Notes: a model not told the origin generated them from the sequence alone. A stretch of DNA of 64,000 nucleotides from Kappaphycus alvarezii (GCA_002205965.3 NADL03000079.1:62001-126000), one strand, 5' to 3'. Counted from the first letter of the stretch, positions 1 to 10,655 are shown. Made by a program: numbers and translations.

Positions 1-1922
1 GTGAGGCTGAAAGCGTAGGCTGCAAATTCCAAGTCATTGTGAAGGAGCCTACCATGGGTACTATCCAAACTTTGCATGTGGACAACGCACCATCGGAAAA
101 CCGAGTATCGGCCAACAGCACAATGGGCTCTCGGTCACTACTCCGTGCGCGCATGGACAAGCAAATCGGAAGTGGTTTTTTACTGGATACATTTCATGTC
201 GGCAGTATAGGCGGTGATGAGCGCGCTGCATGGGCGGTGGAGAAGACTCTCGTGAGGATGCTCAAAAGCTCGAGTAAAGGCCCGGAAGTCGACGGGAGAA
301 AAGTGTACCTGTTGAGAGATGCAGTAGAGGAGGCAGGGTTGGGCGTTTTAGTGCAGAGAGTGTTGGAGCCTCCCTTTCAAATGGAGGTTGTTCTTACGCA
401 TACGAAAGGGGTGGACGAAAGACGAGTGGCTGAAACAGAGGCGTTAATCGGGTCAGCATTAGATAAGCTGCCCAACCAAAGTCGAATGGCATTAGATGAG
501 AAGTTTGAAACGCTTTTTGGGCTGAAGGAAAAGGGGATTAATGAGAGAGAGATTATCTTCGCAAAGTCAGCTCTGTCAAATGTGTTAGGGGAGCGGGATT
601 TTTCTACGGAAGTTCAATTGCACAGAAAAAGCGATCGCATGGAAAGAGCGCAGCAGCCGTTGAGTTCCTCCAGCCTGTTTCATTGGTAACGGCCAGTCCG
701 TCGAGGCCGTTATTTCCGAGAGGGTTCCTGCTGGATGAAGGTTTTCATCAACTCATAATGCAAAGGTGGGATCCGGAGCTGAGTCGCCAGTGTACGCGGT
801 CATAGATGAATGCCATACAGGACTCTGGGTGGATTCCGAGGGAACAAATTCTTGGTTTCGAAGCAAGAAACAGGTTTTCAGGTCATATTCAACATCTTCT
901 CGTACAAGACCCAAAAGTTGCAAACCCTCCCACAATTCTCATGCCGCTTAGATTCCTTTCGTCGATCAGAAACGGCGAAGAAAATCCATCCAAACTGTCA
1001 TCGAGAGATTGCATTCGGCAGTCTGCACGGTCCCCAGGTGAGTTCACAGAGGACATTCTGGATCAAGTCAAGAGGTATTACGAATGGCTAAAGAAAACAC
1101 AGTTCGGCAAGCCGGAACATTCCTTCCGTTAGCGTGGACGGTCTTCGGACGTGAAATCTCCGGGCGGTTATCCTCTGACGCCTGCATACGGATTAGACGA
1201 CTACCCTCGAGTCGAAGTTCCAAATACCAACGAGCGCCATGTTGATCTTCATTCTTGGATTGCATGGGCTGCAGGGGTCCTGGTGCAAATATCAAGACTC
1301 GGGCAGAGAGTCGTCTGCATTATGGGAGGAGCATCAACACTCTGCGCCGATCATTGATCGACCAACATGGATCCTCCAGCGTAGATGTACAGGTACGCGA
1401 GGACCTACTACTCTGTGACTATGACGGTGAAGAAAGGGTTTGCCATGAAGGGTATATTACCATCCAGTCCCTTGTTCTTGGCCTCCTAGATCCAGCTGAT
1501 GTTCGAGTAGGTGCCATTCGGGATGTCCTTCAGGATCCGCCGCTGCTCAGAGGTAACGCGGGAGTGCAGTCCCTCTCAAAGCAAAGTAGGTGGCACCGCA
1601 AAGGGGAAGATTATTGGAATGGGTCGGTATGGATGCCATTCAACTTCTTGACGCTTGCCGCTTTGAGAGCGAAGTATGCAGCCGAAGAAGGGCCCTACAG
1701 GGAGCGCTCGAAAACCATATTCACGACCTACGCAAGGCGATCCTCGGAAACGCATTCAAGGTGTTCACCGAGATGGGACAATTATGGGAGAACAATTCTC
1801 CTGACGACGGATCAGGAAAGTCGGGGAGGCACTTCACAGGGTGGTCATCACTGATAGTTTTGATTTACGCAGAAATGTTTGATGGATTAATTCAAAGAAA
1901 GGTTCTACGTGTCCAACAATAA
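1..1922 (+). pseudogene. MOGS: Processing alpha-glucosidase I (GH63) pseudogene, 5' end outside window
   Basis: Relic of mannosyl-oligosaccharide glucosidase, the ER enzyme that removes the outermost glucose from N-linked glycans. The frame is open from base 3. Family landmarks appear in order: FAKSALSNVLG (about 560-590), FYGSS after a frame change, FPRGFLLDEGFHQ (about 712-752), DSGWIPREQILG (about 820), GLDDYPR (1,190), the glucosidase I motif ERHVDLHSW (1,232), CDYDGEE..CHEGYI (about 1,420-1,460), GEDYWNGSVWM (about 1,603) and HFTGWSSLIVLIYAE (about 1,830). The gene is dead: frameshift near 588, in-frame TAG at 803 (just before MNAIQDSGW) and at 1,130 (in place of Trp in FRWRGR), frameshift near 1,310 and another near 1,730. 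It ends convergent with the zinc-finger gene. The motif order makes the family certain; the exact indel positions are by eye. Confidence 0.9.
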
Positions 1923-3568
1923 CTATATATGACCATTCTTCATTCGCGCTATAATTTGTGCGACGAATTGTAGCAAAAGAGGCCGTCGGATTGACATGTG
2001 GACCATGGCCAGCATAAAAGGGCGTTGTCGGTGCCTGGGCATTGAGCCCACTCTCTCCGGCGGCCGGATCCTGCCCCCTGCCAAAAGCCGTAGCATCCCC
2101 ATTATCCTGAAGGAATGATGCCATATTGGCGTTATCATTCGTCGACAAATCTTCCATGCATGGAATAAGATCACCCACCATTGAAAAAGTCGAGGGAATG
2201 GCATCATCCCGGCCAATATTCTGGATTTCCGGGGTCTCGAAACTCGGTACCAGCCTTGTGGAGATTGACGCAAAAAGAGGCGTACGAGCAACCTGCGGCT
2301 GGTAAGAAGCAACGGCTCCGTCTTCCATATATGCCAGCACATTGCGAGTCATGCTGGTGGCTGGACCCTCCTGCAAAGTAAGGAAAGCTGCTTGCGCAGC
2401 CAAAGCCGTAGTAACGTGGAGCGATGACGGAACGATCCTGGCCATGCGAGGCGGCGCCGATGCCGCGCCAATGCCGCCGAGGCCCTCCTCGGAGCGTTGG
2501 TGACCCTCCTTGTGTTCGAGGCTCGTCGACTAGGAATCTGGTGTCCATGATGCCCACGGTTATGAGAGTTCAAGCTAGATTTCCGAGCAAACTTTGTCAA
2601 GGTAAGAGGATTGCACTGTTAGAATCTGGATCAGTTCTCAGGATATGTAAGCAAGCAAGAATTTTTGTGGCGATCCTTACCCTGCGGTCACATTTGGCAC
2701 AAACATAGCGTTTCTCACCAGTATGAATCTTGATTCGTTGAGATTGATTGTCAGCACACGAAAGGAATTATGAACGTTAATATTCAAGCTGGTCGCAGGT
2801 GGGTGATACAAGTCCCGTGCAGTACAGGGGGACACATCCGCAGACGCGTTACCCCTAAACAATCAAGCCTTCAGGCCAAACTCACCCTCTCATGGGCCTT
2901 GAGATTAGCCCGTTTTGAGAAGGAGCGTCGGCAGGGGTTGAATATTACTCGATTCTGGATGGTACTTACATTCCTCCGAGAATTACAGTTGGGATCGCGG
3001 TTGGGCCTGCGGATCCGATTGGAAACGGACATCGTCTGGTTGGCGGCAGTCGAAGAGCTGCCGGCTGTGGCAGAGCCATGGTTTCCAGCCGCGGAGCTGC
3101 TGCCAGCATCTGGGGAACTGCTGTCGGCTGCTAAAGAATTACTGGCAGCTGCCGGGAAAGTAATAGCAGCAGCCGGGGAAACGATAGCAGCAGATGTAAA
3201 ACTGTAAATGGGATCCGGGAAATTGAAAATAGTAGCCGGGAACCAGATTCAGCGGAGGCAGGATCTCAGCCGGGGAAGCAGAGATCTCAGCCGGGGAAGC
3301 AGAGATCTCAGCCGGGGAAGCAGAGATCTCAACCGGGAAGCAGAGATCTCAGCCGGGAAGCAGAGATCTCAACCGGGGAAGCAGAGATCTCAACCGGGGA
3401 AGCAGAGATCTCAACCGGGGAAGCAGAGATCTAAGCCAAAGAACCAAGGATAGCAGCGGAGGAACCATAGATATCAGCCGAGGGAGCATATGTAGCAGCC
3501 CCGGAACTTCTGGCGGCAGCAGAGGAACTGGTGATAAACGGGGAGTCGTTAATCTGGCGGAATGGCAT
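1834..3568 (-). pseudogene. C2H2 zinc-finger protein gene, intron-containing, eroded
   Basis: Read on the - strand, an N-terminus beginning MPFRQIND (ATG at 3,568) leads into an Ala/Ser-rich region containing the 21-bp repeat, then into C2H2 fingers. Exon 2,933-2,886 gives CRRSFSKRANLKAHER. An intron 2,885-2,729 (GTGAGT...AAG) joins it to a 48-bp exon 2,728-2,681 reading IHTGEKRYVCAKCDRR. A second intron 2,680-2,592 (GTAAGG...AAAG) joins to FARKSSLNSHNRGH. Spliced, this gives C-x12-H-x3-H, the TGEK linker, then C-x2-C-x12-H-x3-H, which is canonical; both introns are phase 0. The first Cys of the upstream finger is not visible (Phe at the expected place). An acidic/Asn-rich C-terminal stretch (2,445-1,834) lies in another frame, so an indel or a third intron lies between. 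A TAG at 3,432-3,434 and 20-bp repeat units break the N-terminal frame. Probably a transcription factor relic. Confidence 0.72.
3256..3434. repeat. 21-bp coding minisatellite in the zinc-finger gene
   Basis: About eight and a half head-to-tail copies of a 21-bp unit (core CGGGGAAGCAGAGATCTCA on +). On the - strand most units encode the heptapeptide EISASPA/V, in the sense of the zinc-finger gene. Two units are 20 bp, each having lost one G of the GGGG run, which shifts the frame. The unit nearest the N-terminus has TAG where the others have GAG. Degenerate AAxxSPA-type heptads extend to about 3,040 and 3,550, so the array is the youngest core of a longer diverged repeat. Confidence 0.9.
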
Positions 3569-4080
3569 TGTGAAATTGAGTATTGATATTCCTAATAAGA
3601 TGCAAGAAGAGAGCTTGAGAAGAGATGAAATCAAAGATCCGATGAAGAAAGTTGAAAGAAGAGTGCTTGTGTTGTATGGAGAGGAGGGACGGTGGGTCAA
3701 GAATCAGAAGGGGGCTGCGGTATTTATAGAATTTTGGAGTCAAGAAGGAATTGAAAAGGGGGCTGGATCCTCCGAAAAGGATAGCATAGCCGCCGAAAAA
3801 CGGAGAATGGAGTGTGTAGAAATGCCGTTGAGACTGCAGATTTGGAAATTGTGATATTATTCCCGATCCGGTTTTACTATTTCCCCGCCATTCTTGCCAG
3901 CTAATACTCTTAATTTAAAATTTGTGATCAGCATAAATGTTTACATCGTTCAACGTAGAATAGCAACTGAACAGTTGATGGTGTTAGGAGAATTGGATAT
4001 TTTTATTGCTACAAAAAAATGACGGCTGTTCAATGAATTGTTAAGTAGAGCAGAAAATTGGGATTTTTTGGTCAATCGAC
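3569..4080. other. Gap: probable 5' flank of the zinc-finger gene
   Basis: No gene recognised. The first 300 bases would be the upstream region of the zinc-finger gene; an open frame on + here is purine-rich (Glu/Lys-rich) and has no recognisable domain. From about 3,860 the DNA is AT-rich and featureless up to the repeat arm at 4,081. Confidence 0.5.
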
Positions 4081-4235
4081 GACAGTGAAAAATAAATATG
4101 TTTTCAACTATTTTTCCTTTTCTTTTTTCAAAAAACACTGCCATCTGTGCGGCCTTGTGGAATGCGTTTCAAGGCTATTTGTTGAGTTGGGAAGCGGGAG
4201 AGGTTGTACTTTGCATGGCAGGTCTTCTATTAATG

Positions 4236-4240
4236 GTATG
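4236..4240. repeat. Gypsy target-site duplication, left (GTATG)
   Basis: GTATG directly precedes the left LTR and recurs at 10,003-10,007 after the right LTR. The uninterrupted partner at 22,494-22,498 carries the site once, confirming a 5-bp duplication. Confidence 0.95.
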
Positions 4241-4266
4241 TGATATAATGAAAATTGTAGATATCC

Positions 4267-4352
4267 TTGGCATGCTGGCTGGCTGATTTGGCATGCTGCG
4301 CTGGCCGAGTTGGCATGCTGTGCTGGCCGAGTTGGCATGCTGCACTGGCTGA
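4267..4352. repeat. Tandem about 22-bp repeats in LTR U3
   Basis: About four copies of a 22-bp unit with core TTGGCATGCTGYGCTGGC, each holding the palindrome GCATGC. The same array is at 9,420-9,508 in the 3' LTR. Its position upstream of the TATA box is where retroelement enhancers usually lie. Confidence 0.85.
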
Positions 4353-4479
4353 GCTGTCACTGTACTTACAATTATATTTTTAATTATTTTTAGAGGGATG
4401 CTTTGCACTGTACTGTGGGCGGTGCAGATTTGGCACATAGGTACTGTATAGATGCTACAATAGTGAGGGTTGAAAACTC

Positions 4480-4487
4480 TATATAAG
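4480..4487 (+). promoter_or_regulatory. TATA box of the gypsy 5' LTR
   Basis: TATATAAG followed by GGGGC, inside the LTR and downstream of the tandem repeats; probable start of the genomic transcript. The same sequence is at 9,633-9,640 in the 3' LTR. Confidence 0.65.
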
Positions 4488-4850
4488 GGGCTGTTTGCAT
4501 GAAATGGTAGGACTACTTGGGAGCCAGCATACCCGAGCGGGGCGCTCAACAAGTTAAGTCAAACACAAAGCATAAAGGAAGTTGGCAGACAACTTCAAGC
4601 CAAGTCCCGAGTAGTAGGAAGTTGAGAGTCAACTTCAGACCCAAGAAAACTTTTTCTTACGCTAGTCGCAGAGCGTCGGTGGTAGACCCTGCCCCTTTTA
4701 TACTTGCTTGTAGCTTCTCAACTCTCTTCTATATACACTCCCTTTTGTTCGTTCAACAATACCACGGTAGCACTTTTGTCGCTCGCAACACCTCCTTCTC
4801 AGGGTAATTGGTTCTGAAGATCTCTTCCCCCGCCGATTTACCCCTATCAT

Positions 4851-4866
4851 TTGGTACTCTTGTGGA
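4851..4866 (+). other. Probable gypsy primer-binding site
   Basis: One or two bases after the LTR the sequence reads TTGGTACTCTTGTGG. TGG pairs with the CCA end of a tRNA, as expected. I could not assign the tRNA species. Confidence 0.5.
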
Positions 4867-4936
4867 GGGGGTTGCACCCGAGGTATTCGAGTTGAGCAGT
4901 AGTAAGGAACACTTCGGGGGATTTCTTTCTGTAATC

Positions 4937-5858
4937 ATGGATCTCAACGCTGCTCGTATAACGTTCACAGGGGCAAGACTGAAGACGTTGAGGAGTTTCT
5001 TTACACATATGTCAACGTTGTGATGCGTGAGAAGGGCGATGAAGAGAAGGCCGCAAGTATCTTCGCCTATCTTCATGGTGACGCAAAGCACAAATATAAG
5101 TCCAAGTTTATCGACGGGTGGTCTCTTAACGGGAATGGGCGTAACTTCGGTGAGGTATGTGAGTGGCTTGTGAAAGAGTATGCTAAGGAGGTAGAACCAG
5201 ATGAGATGATTCGTACCGCCATAGAGGCCCGGCTCAACTTCGACGATTTGTTAAGCTCATTGGTGTACTTGTGTGATCTTTATGAAAAGGCTGGGTTCAA
5301 CGCCCAAGCCAAGTACGGAATGCTGCGTAAGGCGGCTATGGGGGATAAGCGGCTCTCCGATTTCCTCCTCATCAAGGGCCCTCACACTTTTGATGAACTG
5401 AAGGGTACCATAGTAGAATTTGTCAAAAATTCGGAGACGTTTCAGTCACTGAGTGAGGTACCGAGGGAAACCCGCACATCGATGTCTATCGTACATCCTG
5501 AAAAGAATTATCAAAGGCCGGCTACTAGTGCAGCGGCATTAGAATCTGTCAGGAGCGATGTCAAAAACTTGGAAGAAAGGTTGGAAACCCGATTCGATAA
5601 TCGACTTGACATGATAACCTCGCAGTTGGAAAGCCTTACTCTTACCATTAAGAAGAACCAGTCTGGGGCCCCTAAGCCGCAGAAGTCTGTTCTTACTGTC
5701 ACAAGCCTGGACACTTTGCAAACAGGTGTCCTGATAATCCACATAGAAACACTCGTTGTGCAAAGTGCGGTCGATATGGGCATCATGAAAGTAACTGCTG
5801 GTCTAAAGACAACAGAAGAGCAAATTTATCGGAAGCAAGGAGTGAGTCAGGACCAGAG
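4937..5858 (+). pseudogene. Gypsy gag with two CCHC zinc knuckles
   Basis: Nucleocapsid/capsid precursor. It probably starts at ATG 4,937 (MDLNAARI), with a frame change near 4,975, then a long open frame from about 5,000 to 5,685 with a helical Glu/Lys-rich capsid-like region and a coiled-coil stretch (LEERLETRFDNRLDM). After a second frame change near 5,685 two knuckles follow: CSYCHKPGHFANRC (5,688) and CAKCGRYGHHESNC, both CX2CX4HX4C. The knuckles are in frame with the protease ORF, so the second change could be a programmed shift or a mutation. Confidence 0.85.
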
Positions 5859-6836
5859 GTGAAAATCTTACAAAATAGAAGGGATCAAAGGTTGACGGAT
5901 GCCGGTAACGTATCCATCGCTGAAGAGATTAGTCAAGTCAATGTGACAAAAAGGGATGGGGAAGGGAACATTTTATCGAAGAAACCTAGGCTAGAGTATG
6001 GAATGCTGGAGCATATCCCAGCACCTGTACCTCCTCGAACCAAGAGGTCTGATCAAGTTGTTCCAGGAGTGGGAGTCACTCCGGCCAAGAAGACGAAAAA
6101 GAGTAAGAAAGTTAAGAGTATCTCTAAGGACGTACTAGAGTATGTGAAGAGGTACAATTTGGTGGCTGAGCTTGCATCGGCCCCAACTGGGATAACGTTT
6201 GGTCAACTTTTGAGGGGCGACGCAGAGGATGCGAGAAAAGAACTCAAAAAAATTATCAGGTCTAATAAGTCCGCTAAGGGTAAGAAACTGTTTCTTCAAT
6301 CGGCCTCGACAGCACCAAGACGTCTTAAGCTGGTACCAGTCAAAGTATTGGGTATGAAAACCCAAGCTCTCTTCGATTCGGGTGCTGTTCCAAACCTCAT
6401 TTCAGAAACTTTGGTGACAGATCTAGGTCTCGAAATTACTCCAACGACTCGAAAAATAACTGTAGCGGATGGAACCGTCTCAAAATGCATGGGCACTGTT
6501 GACAAGGTTTCCGTGTTCTTTGGGGACTCTAAAGTTGATGTAGACTTTCTTGTCATGCCGGATCTCCCTTTCGATGCAATCATTGGCTGCCCCACAATGG
6601 AAAGACTAGGAACATGCATTGACTTGGGCAACCAAATGGTTTCAGTTAATATTGACGGCAGAACCGTGAAGATGCCCCTGGATTTCGACAAAAGCACGCA
6701 TCCTGAAGATTTAAAAGAAACGGACAGTGAAGATTTCACTTCTAGCTATGACAGCGAAGATTCGGAACCAACTAACACTTTCGGAAGTGGAAAAGGGTAC
6801 CCTCGGGTTAATGAACATGGCATGGGACGATTATGA
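5859..6836 (+). CDS. Gypsy linker and aspartic protease
   Basis: Continuous with the zinc knuckles upstream. A basic linker (Lys-rich, about residues 65-85 and 120-145) precedes the protease core, with the active-site motif ALFDSGAVPNLIS (about 6,365-6,405) and the downstream DAIIGCPTMERLG (about 6,575), matching the second conserved strand. The protein ends in an acidic Asp/Glu/Ser-rich tail before TGA at 6,834. The RT frame begins separately about 100 bases on, so the polyprotein is interrupted here. Confidence 0.85.
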   Translation: MKILQNRRDQRLTDAGNVSIAEEISQVNVTKRDGEGNILSKKPRLEYGMLEHIPAPVPPRTKRSDQVVPGVGVTPAKKTKKSKKVKSISKDVLEYVKRYNLVAELASAPTGITFGQLLRGDAEDARKELKKIIRSNKSAKGKKLFLQSASTAPRRLKLVPVKVLGMKTQALFDSGAVPNLISETLVTDLGLEITPTTRKITVADGTVSKCMGTVDKVSVFFGDSKVDVDFLVMPDLPFDAIIGCPTMERLGTCIDLGNQMVSVNIDGRTVKMPLDFDKSTHPEDLKETDSEDFTSSYDSEDSEPTNTFGSGKGYPRVNEHGMGRL

Positions 6837-6937
6837 TTCCGGGTTTGAAACAGATGACGACTGGATTCTAGGATAAGTTTGAAACCGAATGTGTTTCTTT
6901 TTGCGATGATATCGAATCAAAGGACAGAATTCGGAGC

Positions 6938-8025
6938 ATGAAAGAAGATTACCTTTGCAAAGAAAATAAGAATACGTCGAATTCCATATATGAAGATGTG
7001 AGCACGACGGAAGAGGTCCTTCAAAATATTGAGGTTGAGGATCAAGAAGAAAAAGGGCGCCAAATGGCAGAAATCCAAGGAAAAGTGCAGCACCTTCCCG
7101 CCCCCGCCTCACTGAAAATATCCGACATGTTAACATCTTCCGAAGTAATTGCATGGAGCGTTTCAGATTTAAGACAAGCAAGTGTACCGGTTACTCACTC
7201 GTTCGAACTTACCGACACTCAACCGATTTACCACAAGCCTAGACGTCAACCGCCAAAATATGACCAATTTATCTCAGAAAATGTTACAAGTATGCTGAAA
7301 AATGATATTATTCGACCAGTTTCATCCCCATGGTCGTTTCCAGTTGTGGTCGCACCAAAGAAGGATGGAAAGCTGCGTTTTTGCGTCGATTACCGACAAC
7401 TGAACCAGAGAATGATACCCGATCGATTTCCGATTCCGAACATGGAGGAGATCCTCGAGGACCTGAAGGACGGGAGATATTTCACCTCAATTGACCTTTA
7501 CACTGGCTATTGGCAGATTCCATTGGATGAAAAATGTAAGGAAAAAACAACCTTTACCAGCAAAGCCGGTACGTTCAGGTTCGAAGTGATGCCTTTTGGT
7601 CTCATGAATGCACCAGCTACATTCCAAAGAATGATGAACGAGGTTTTGAAAGGACTTCCATTCGCAAGAGTCTATATCGATGATGTCGTCATATTCTCAG
7701 AAACATTGGATCAGCACATCTCGCACGTCAAGACAGTTGTGGAGAGGATATCGGAGTATAGCTTGAAAATTAAGTTGAGCAAATGCTTCTTTGCGAAAAC
7801 TTCTATCCAATTACTCGGTCATATCGTCGACCAAGAGGGAATTAGAGTGGATCCAGAGAAAACGAAAAAAATAAAGTTGGCACCAAGGCCCGCTTCAAAG
7901 ACGGAGGTCCGAAGCTTCTTAGGACTGGCCTCATATTACAGAAGATTTATCAAAGATTTCGCCAAGACTGCAGCACCGTTACATGCCAGCACTACGAAGA
8001 ACGGAAAATTTACTGGAACAAGGAA
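6938..8025 (+). CDS. Gypsy reverse transcriptase
   Basis: The fingers motif IIRPVSSPWSFPVVVAPKKD, the palm motif FCVDYRQLN, FTSIDLYTGYWQIPL, FRFEVMPFGLMNAPATFQ and the catalytic box VYIDDVVIFS (about 7,670-7,700) are intact, followed by LLGHIV and EVRSFLGLASYYRRFI (connection). This is typical Ty3/gypsy RT. A frame change near 8,006 (before YWNKEMETAF) separates it from RNase H. Confidence 0.95.
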
Positions 8026-9392
8026 ATGGAAACTGCATTTCAGGAGCTTAAAGATAAGCTATGTGTCCCCCCAGTTCTCATGTACCCAGATTTCAAGAGA
8101 CCATTCGTTGTGGAGACAGATGCCTCAGAACGGTCTTTGGGTGCCGTTTTGTCCCAAAAAGATGAAAACGGAAGACTACACCCTGTTCAATTCGCAAGCC
8201 GAACTCTGAATGATGCGGAAAAGAGATACTCAGTCTGCGAGAAAGAAGCGCTAGCTGTCGTCTTCGCGCTGAAAAAGTTTCGCGTATACCTTTTATCACT
8301 CGAGAAATTTGTCTTGATAACTGATCACCAGGCACTTAAAACAGCATTCCAAAAGAAGGATGTACATCACCGCTTGGCCCGATGGCTCGACATTTTCGCA
8401 GAATATCGGTTTGAAATTGTGTATAGACCCGGACGCAATAATCAGCCTGCCGATTACCTATCCCGCTTGAGGGACGCACTGATTCCAAATGAAAAAGCTT
8501 CGGAGGACATCGTCGGAGTCGCCGAGTTGCAGTTGCCGAACGATAACGAGTACGAAGCTAATATTCACGGACTGATCAAATTCCTCGATGGACTAGAAAT
8601 GAGAAAGGTTGATCTTGAACACAGAAATTGGGTACGCAGGAATCAAAAGGCTTTTACATTGTGGAATGGGAAACTCTTCCGGCACACTAAAGCCGGTCCC
8701 CGACTAGTGGCCCCTTTGAAAGAAAGAATGAAGATCTTGAGGACTTTCCATGATGAGCTAGGGCATTGGGATCTCGAAACAACCAAAAAATTCGTAACTG
8801 AGAGATTCTGGTGGCCCGGTATCCATAAGGACGTCTATAATTTCGTGAAAAGCTGCGACAACTGCCAAAAATTCACTCCAATACGGAAGTATAAGACAAC
8901 TCTAAGTTTTCCAGTTTCCGGTCTCTTTGAAACCTTCTCAATTGACTTCGCGGGCCCGTTCAAGGAAACTTCTTCCGGAAACAAATATCTCCTTATAGCG
9001 GAACATCTACTGGATGGCCAATAGCAGTTGCAGTGAGGACCAATGCTGAAGTGGTTGAGATTCATCGAAAAAGAAATAATTGAACCGTTTGGTCTTCCAA
9101 AAAGGATAATCTCGGATAACGCCCTTTTACTGCAACTTCACTGCTTCGAGTTTTGAAGGAGAAAGGGATTCAGCTGAAGACAGTCTCGACTACGCTCTTA
9201 TGTCAAACGGAAAAGCCAAAAAGATGATTGGAACTATCAAACGCGCACCTACTTTTTGGAATATTTTATAGGTAATCAACTGCATCCCTATTCGTTTGAA
9301 AGGCCTCATGTTTTAACAATAAGGCAAATTACATTAATAGAACAGAAGAAGAATGATGACGAGTCGGGACGTTCGTCTTGAGCGAGGGGGCG
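8007..9392 (+). pseudogene. Gypsy RNase H and truncated, inactive integrase
   Basis: RNase H: VVETDASERSLGAVLSQ, the EKRYSVCEKEALAVVFAL helix and TDHQALKT, with VYRPGRNNQPADYLSR closing the domain. Integrase: the zinc domain HDELGH...CDNC (about 8,749-8,862), then SIDFAGPF with the first catalytic Asp and RIISDNA with the second. Frames break near 9,010 and 9,055. The third catalytic position reads Lys in NGKAKKMIGTIK where the family has Glu, and almost all sequence C-terminal of it is missing before the PPT. Confidence 0.88.
9380..9392 (+). other. Gypsy polypurine tract
   Basis: GAGCGAGGGGGCG directly abuts the 3' LTR, the expected position of the plus-strand primer. Confidence 0.7.
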
Positions 9393-10002
9393 TGATATAA
9401 TGAAAATTGTAGATATTCCTTGGCATGCTGCGCTGGCTGATTGGCATGCTGCGCTGGCCGAGTTGGCATGCTGTGCTGGCTGAGTTGGCATGCTGCGCTG
9501 GCTGAGCTGTCACTGTACTTACAATTATATTTTTAATTATTTTTAGAGGGATGCTTTGCACTGTACTGTGGCGGTGCAGATTTGGCACATAGGTACTGTA
9601 TAGATGCTACAGATAGTGAGGGTTGAAAACTCTATATAAGGGGCTGTTTGCATGAAATGGTAGGACTACTTGGGAGCCAGCATACCCGAGCGGGGCGCTC
9701 AACAAGTTAAGTCAAACACAAAGCATAAAGGAAGTTGGCAGACAACTTCAAGCCAAGTCCCGAGTAGTAGGAAGTTGAGAGTCAACTTCAGACCCAAGAA
9801 AACTTTTTCTTACGCTAGTCGCAGAGCGTCGGTGGTAGACCCTGCCCCTTTTATACTTGCTTGTAGCTTCCTCAACTCTCTTCTATATACACTCCCTTTT
9901 GTTCGTTCAACAATACCACGGCAGCACTTTTGTCGCTCGCAACACCTCCTTCTCAGGGTAATTGGTTCTGAGGATCTCTTCCCCGCCGATTTACCCCTAT
10001 CA
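9393..10002 (+). repeat. Gypsy 3' LTR
   Basis: 610 bp, TG...CA, aligned to 4,241-4,849 with few substitutions and single-base indels. The internal tandem repeat and TATA box are conserved. GTATG follows at 10,003. Confidence 0.95.
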
Positions 10003-10655
10003 GTATGTCCACCATTGCCCGGTTACTTGGTCCAACTAGCTAATTTTCTTTTTAATTTATGTACAGTACAGTTGACGAGATCTGGAAAGGGCCGATAATG
10101 TTCAGTCCGGTTTGATTTTTCCAATTTTTTTTTCTTGAATGCGCCATACCCGACGTGGCCAGTTGGCCCAACTGGTTGCCCTCGTATCGTGGTATCTCGT
10201 AACCGCCCAATCTCGTACAGTAGCCGCGACAGAGATCCGAGGTAGACACCGCCACGTTGGACCACTCATAGGCCGCCGATGACACTTTGGTATCGTTGTC
10301 CACCCCTCAGTTTCATACAACGCTCAATTTCGCATTCGTACAATCCGCAACCTTCCACCCGTCAACGACTACAGCTGCAGTAATACCCAGTCTACGCACA
10401 TGCCGCTGTTGCACTGATGCTCAGTTCACCGCATTCCACTGGCCTCCAACGACTGGAATTGTCCACCAATAAACATTTGGAACGACCAGGGCCAATGCCC
10501 TCCAGGGACTGTAAACGTCCACAAATTAACCACTGAACGGCCTGCCGATGTTCTGGGGATGAAAATTTTTTAATTTCAAATCAATCTCTTTAGTCCCACA
10601 TATGGCTCTGCGGCGCCATGACCTGGCCAAAACCAGTGCGCGACTGTACTTGTGG

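Larger units (their letters stand above)
4241..4849 (+). repeat. Gypsy 5' LTR
   Basis: 609 bp, starting TGATATAATG and ending CCCCTATCA. It contains a short tandem repeat (4,267-4,352), a TATATAAG box (4,480-4,487), and an incidental open frame near its 3' end that recurs in the other LTR. Confidence 0.95.
4241..10002 (+). mobile_element. Ty3/gypsy LTR retrotransposon, structurally complete but coding-defective
   Basis: 5,762-bp element with two TG...CA LTRs, a 5-bp TSD, PBS and PPT. The order gag, protease, RT, RNase H, integrase is the Ty3/gypsy order. The LTR pair differs at roughly a dozen sites by eye over 609 bp, so the insertion is fairly recent. Frameshifts lie near 4,975 and 5,685, between protease and RT, and near 8,006, 9,010 and 9,055. 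The integrase catalytic Glu reads Lys and the integrase C-terminus is deleted. It could be mobilised only in trans. Confidence 0.95.
4081..10655 (+). repeat. Left arm of a large inverted repeat, split by a gypsy insertion
   Basis: 4,081-4,240 plus 10,008-10,655 (808 bp together) match the reverse complement of 21,718-22,654 almost throughout. The outer end starts GACAGTGAAAAA and the inner end is ACTGTACTTGTGG. The gypsy element lies inside this arm and is absent from the other, so the arm existed before the insertion. This arm lacks about 129 bp present in the partner between two copies of TAAACAT, so it has suffered a short-repeat deletion. No coding content recognised in the arm. Confidence 0.88.

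Noticed and set aside
3256-3434. Regular short repeats, possible CRISPR array
   Set aside because: The 21-bp units are contiguous, without spacers, in a eukaryotic coding context.
2770-3854. Three consecutive open frames on + (145, 81 and 107 codons) with heptad-like Ala/Leu/Glu and SRGSRDL repeats
   Set aside because: They are antisense to the zinc-finger gene: the same DNA on - gives the Ala/Ser-rich N-terminus, EISASPA repeats and canonical fingers joined by introns with proper GT/AG ends.
4517-4807. 96-codon open frame as a host gene
   Set aside because: Lies wholly in the LTR and recurs, altered by a frameshift, in the other LTR; no conserved domain.
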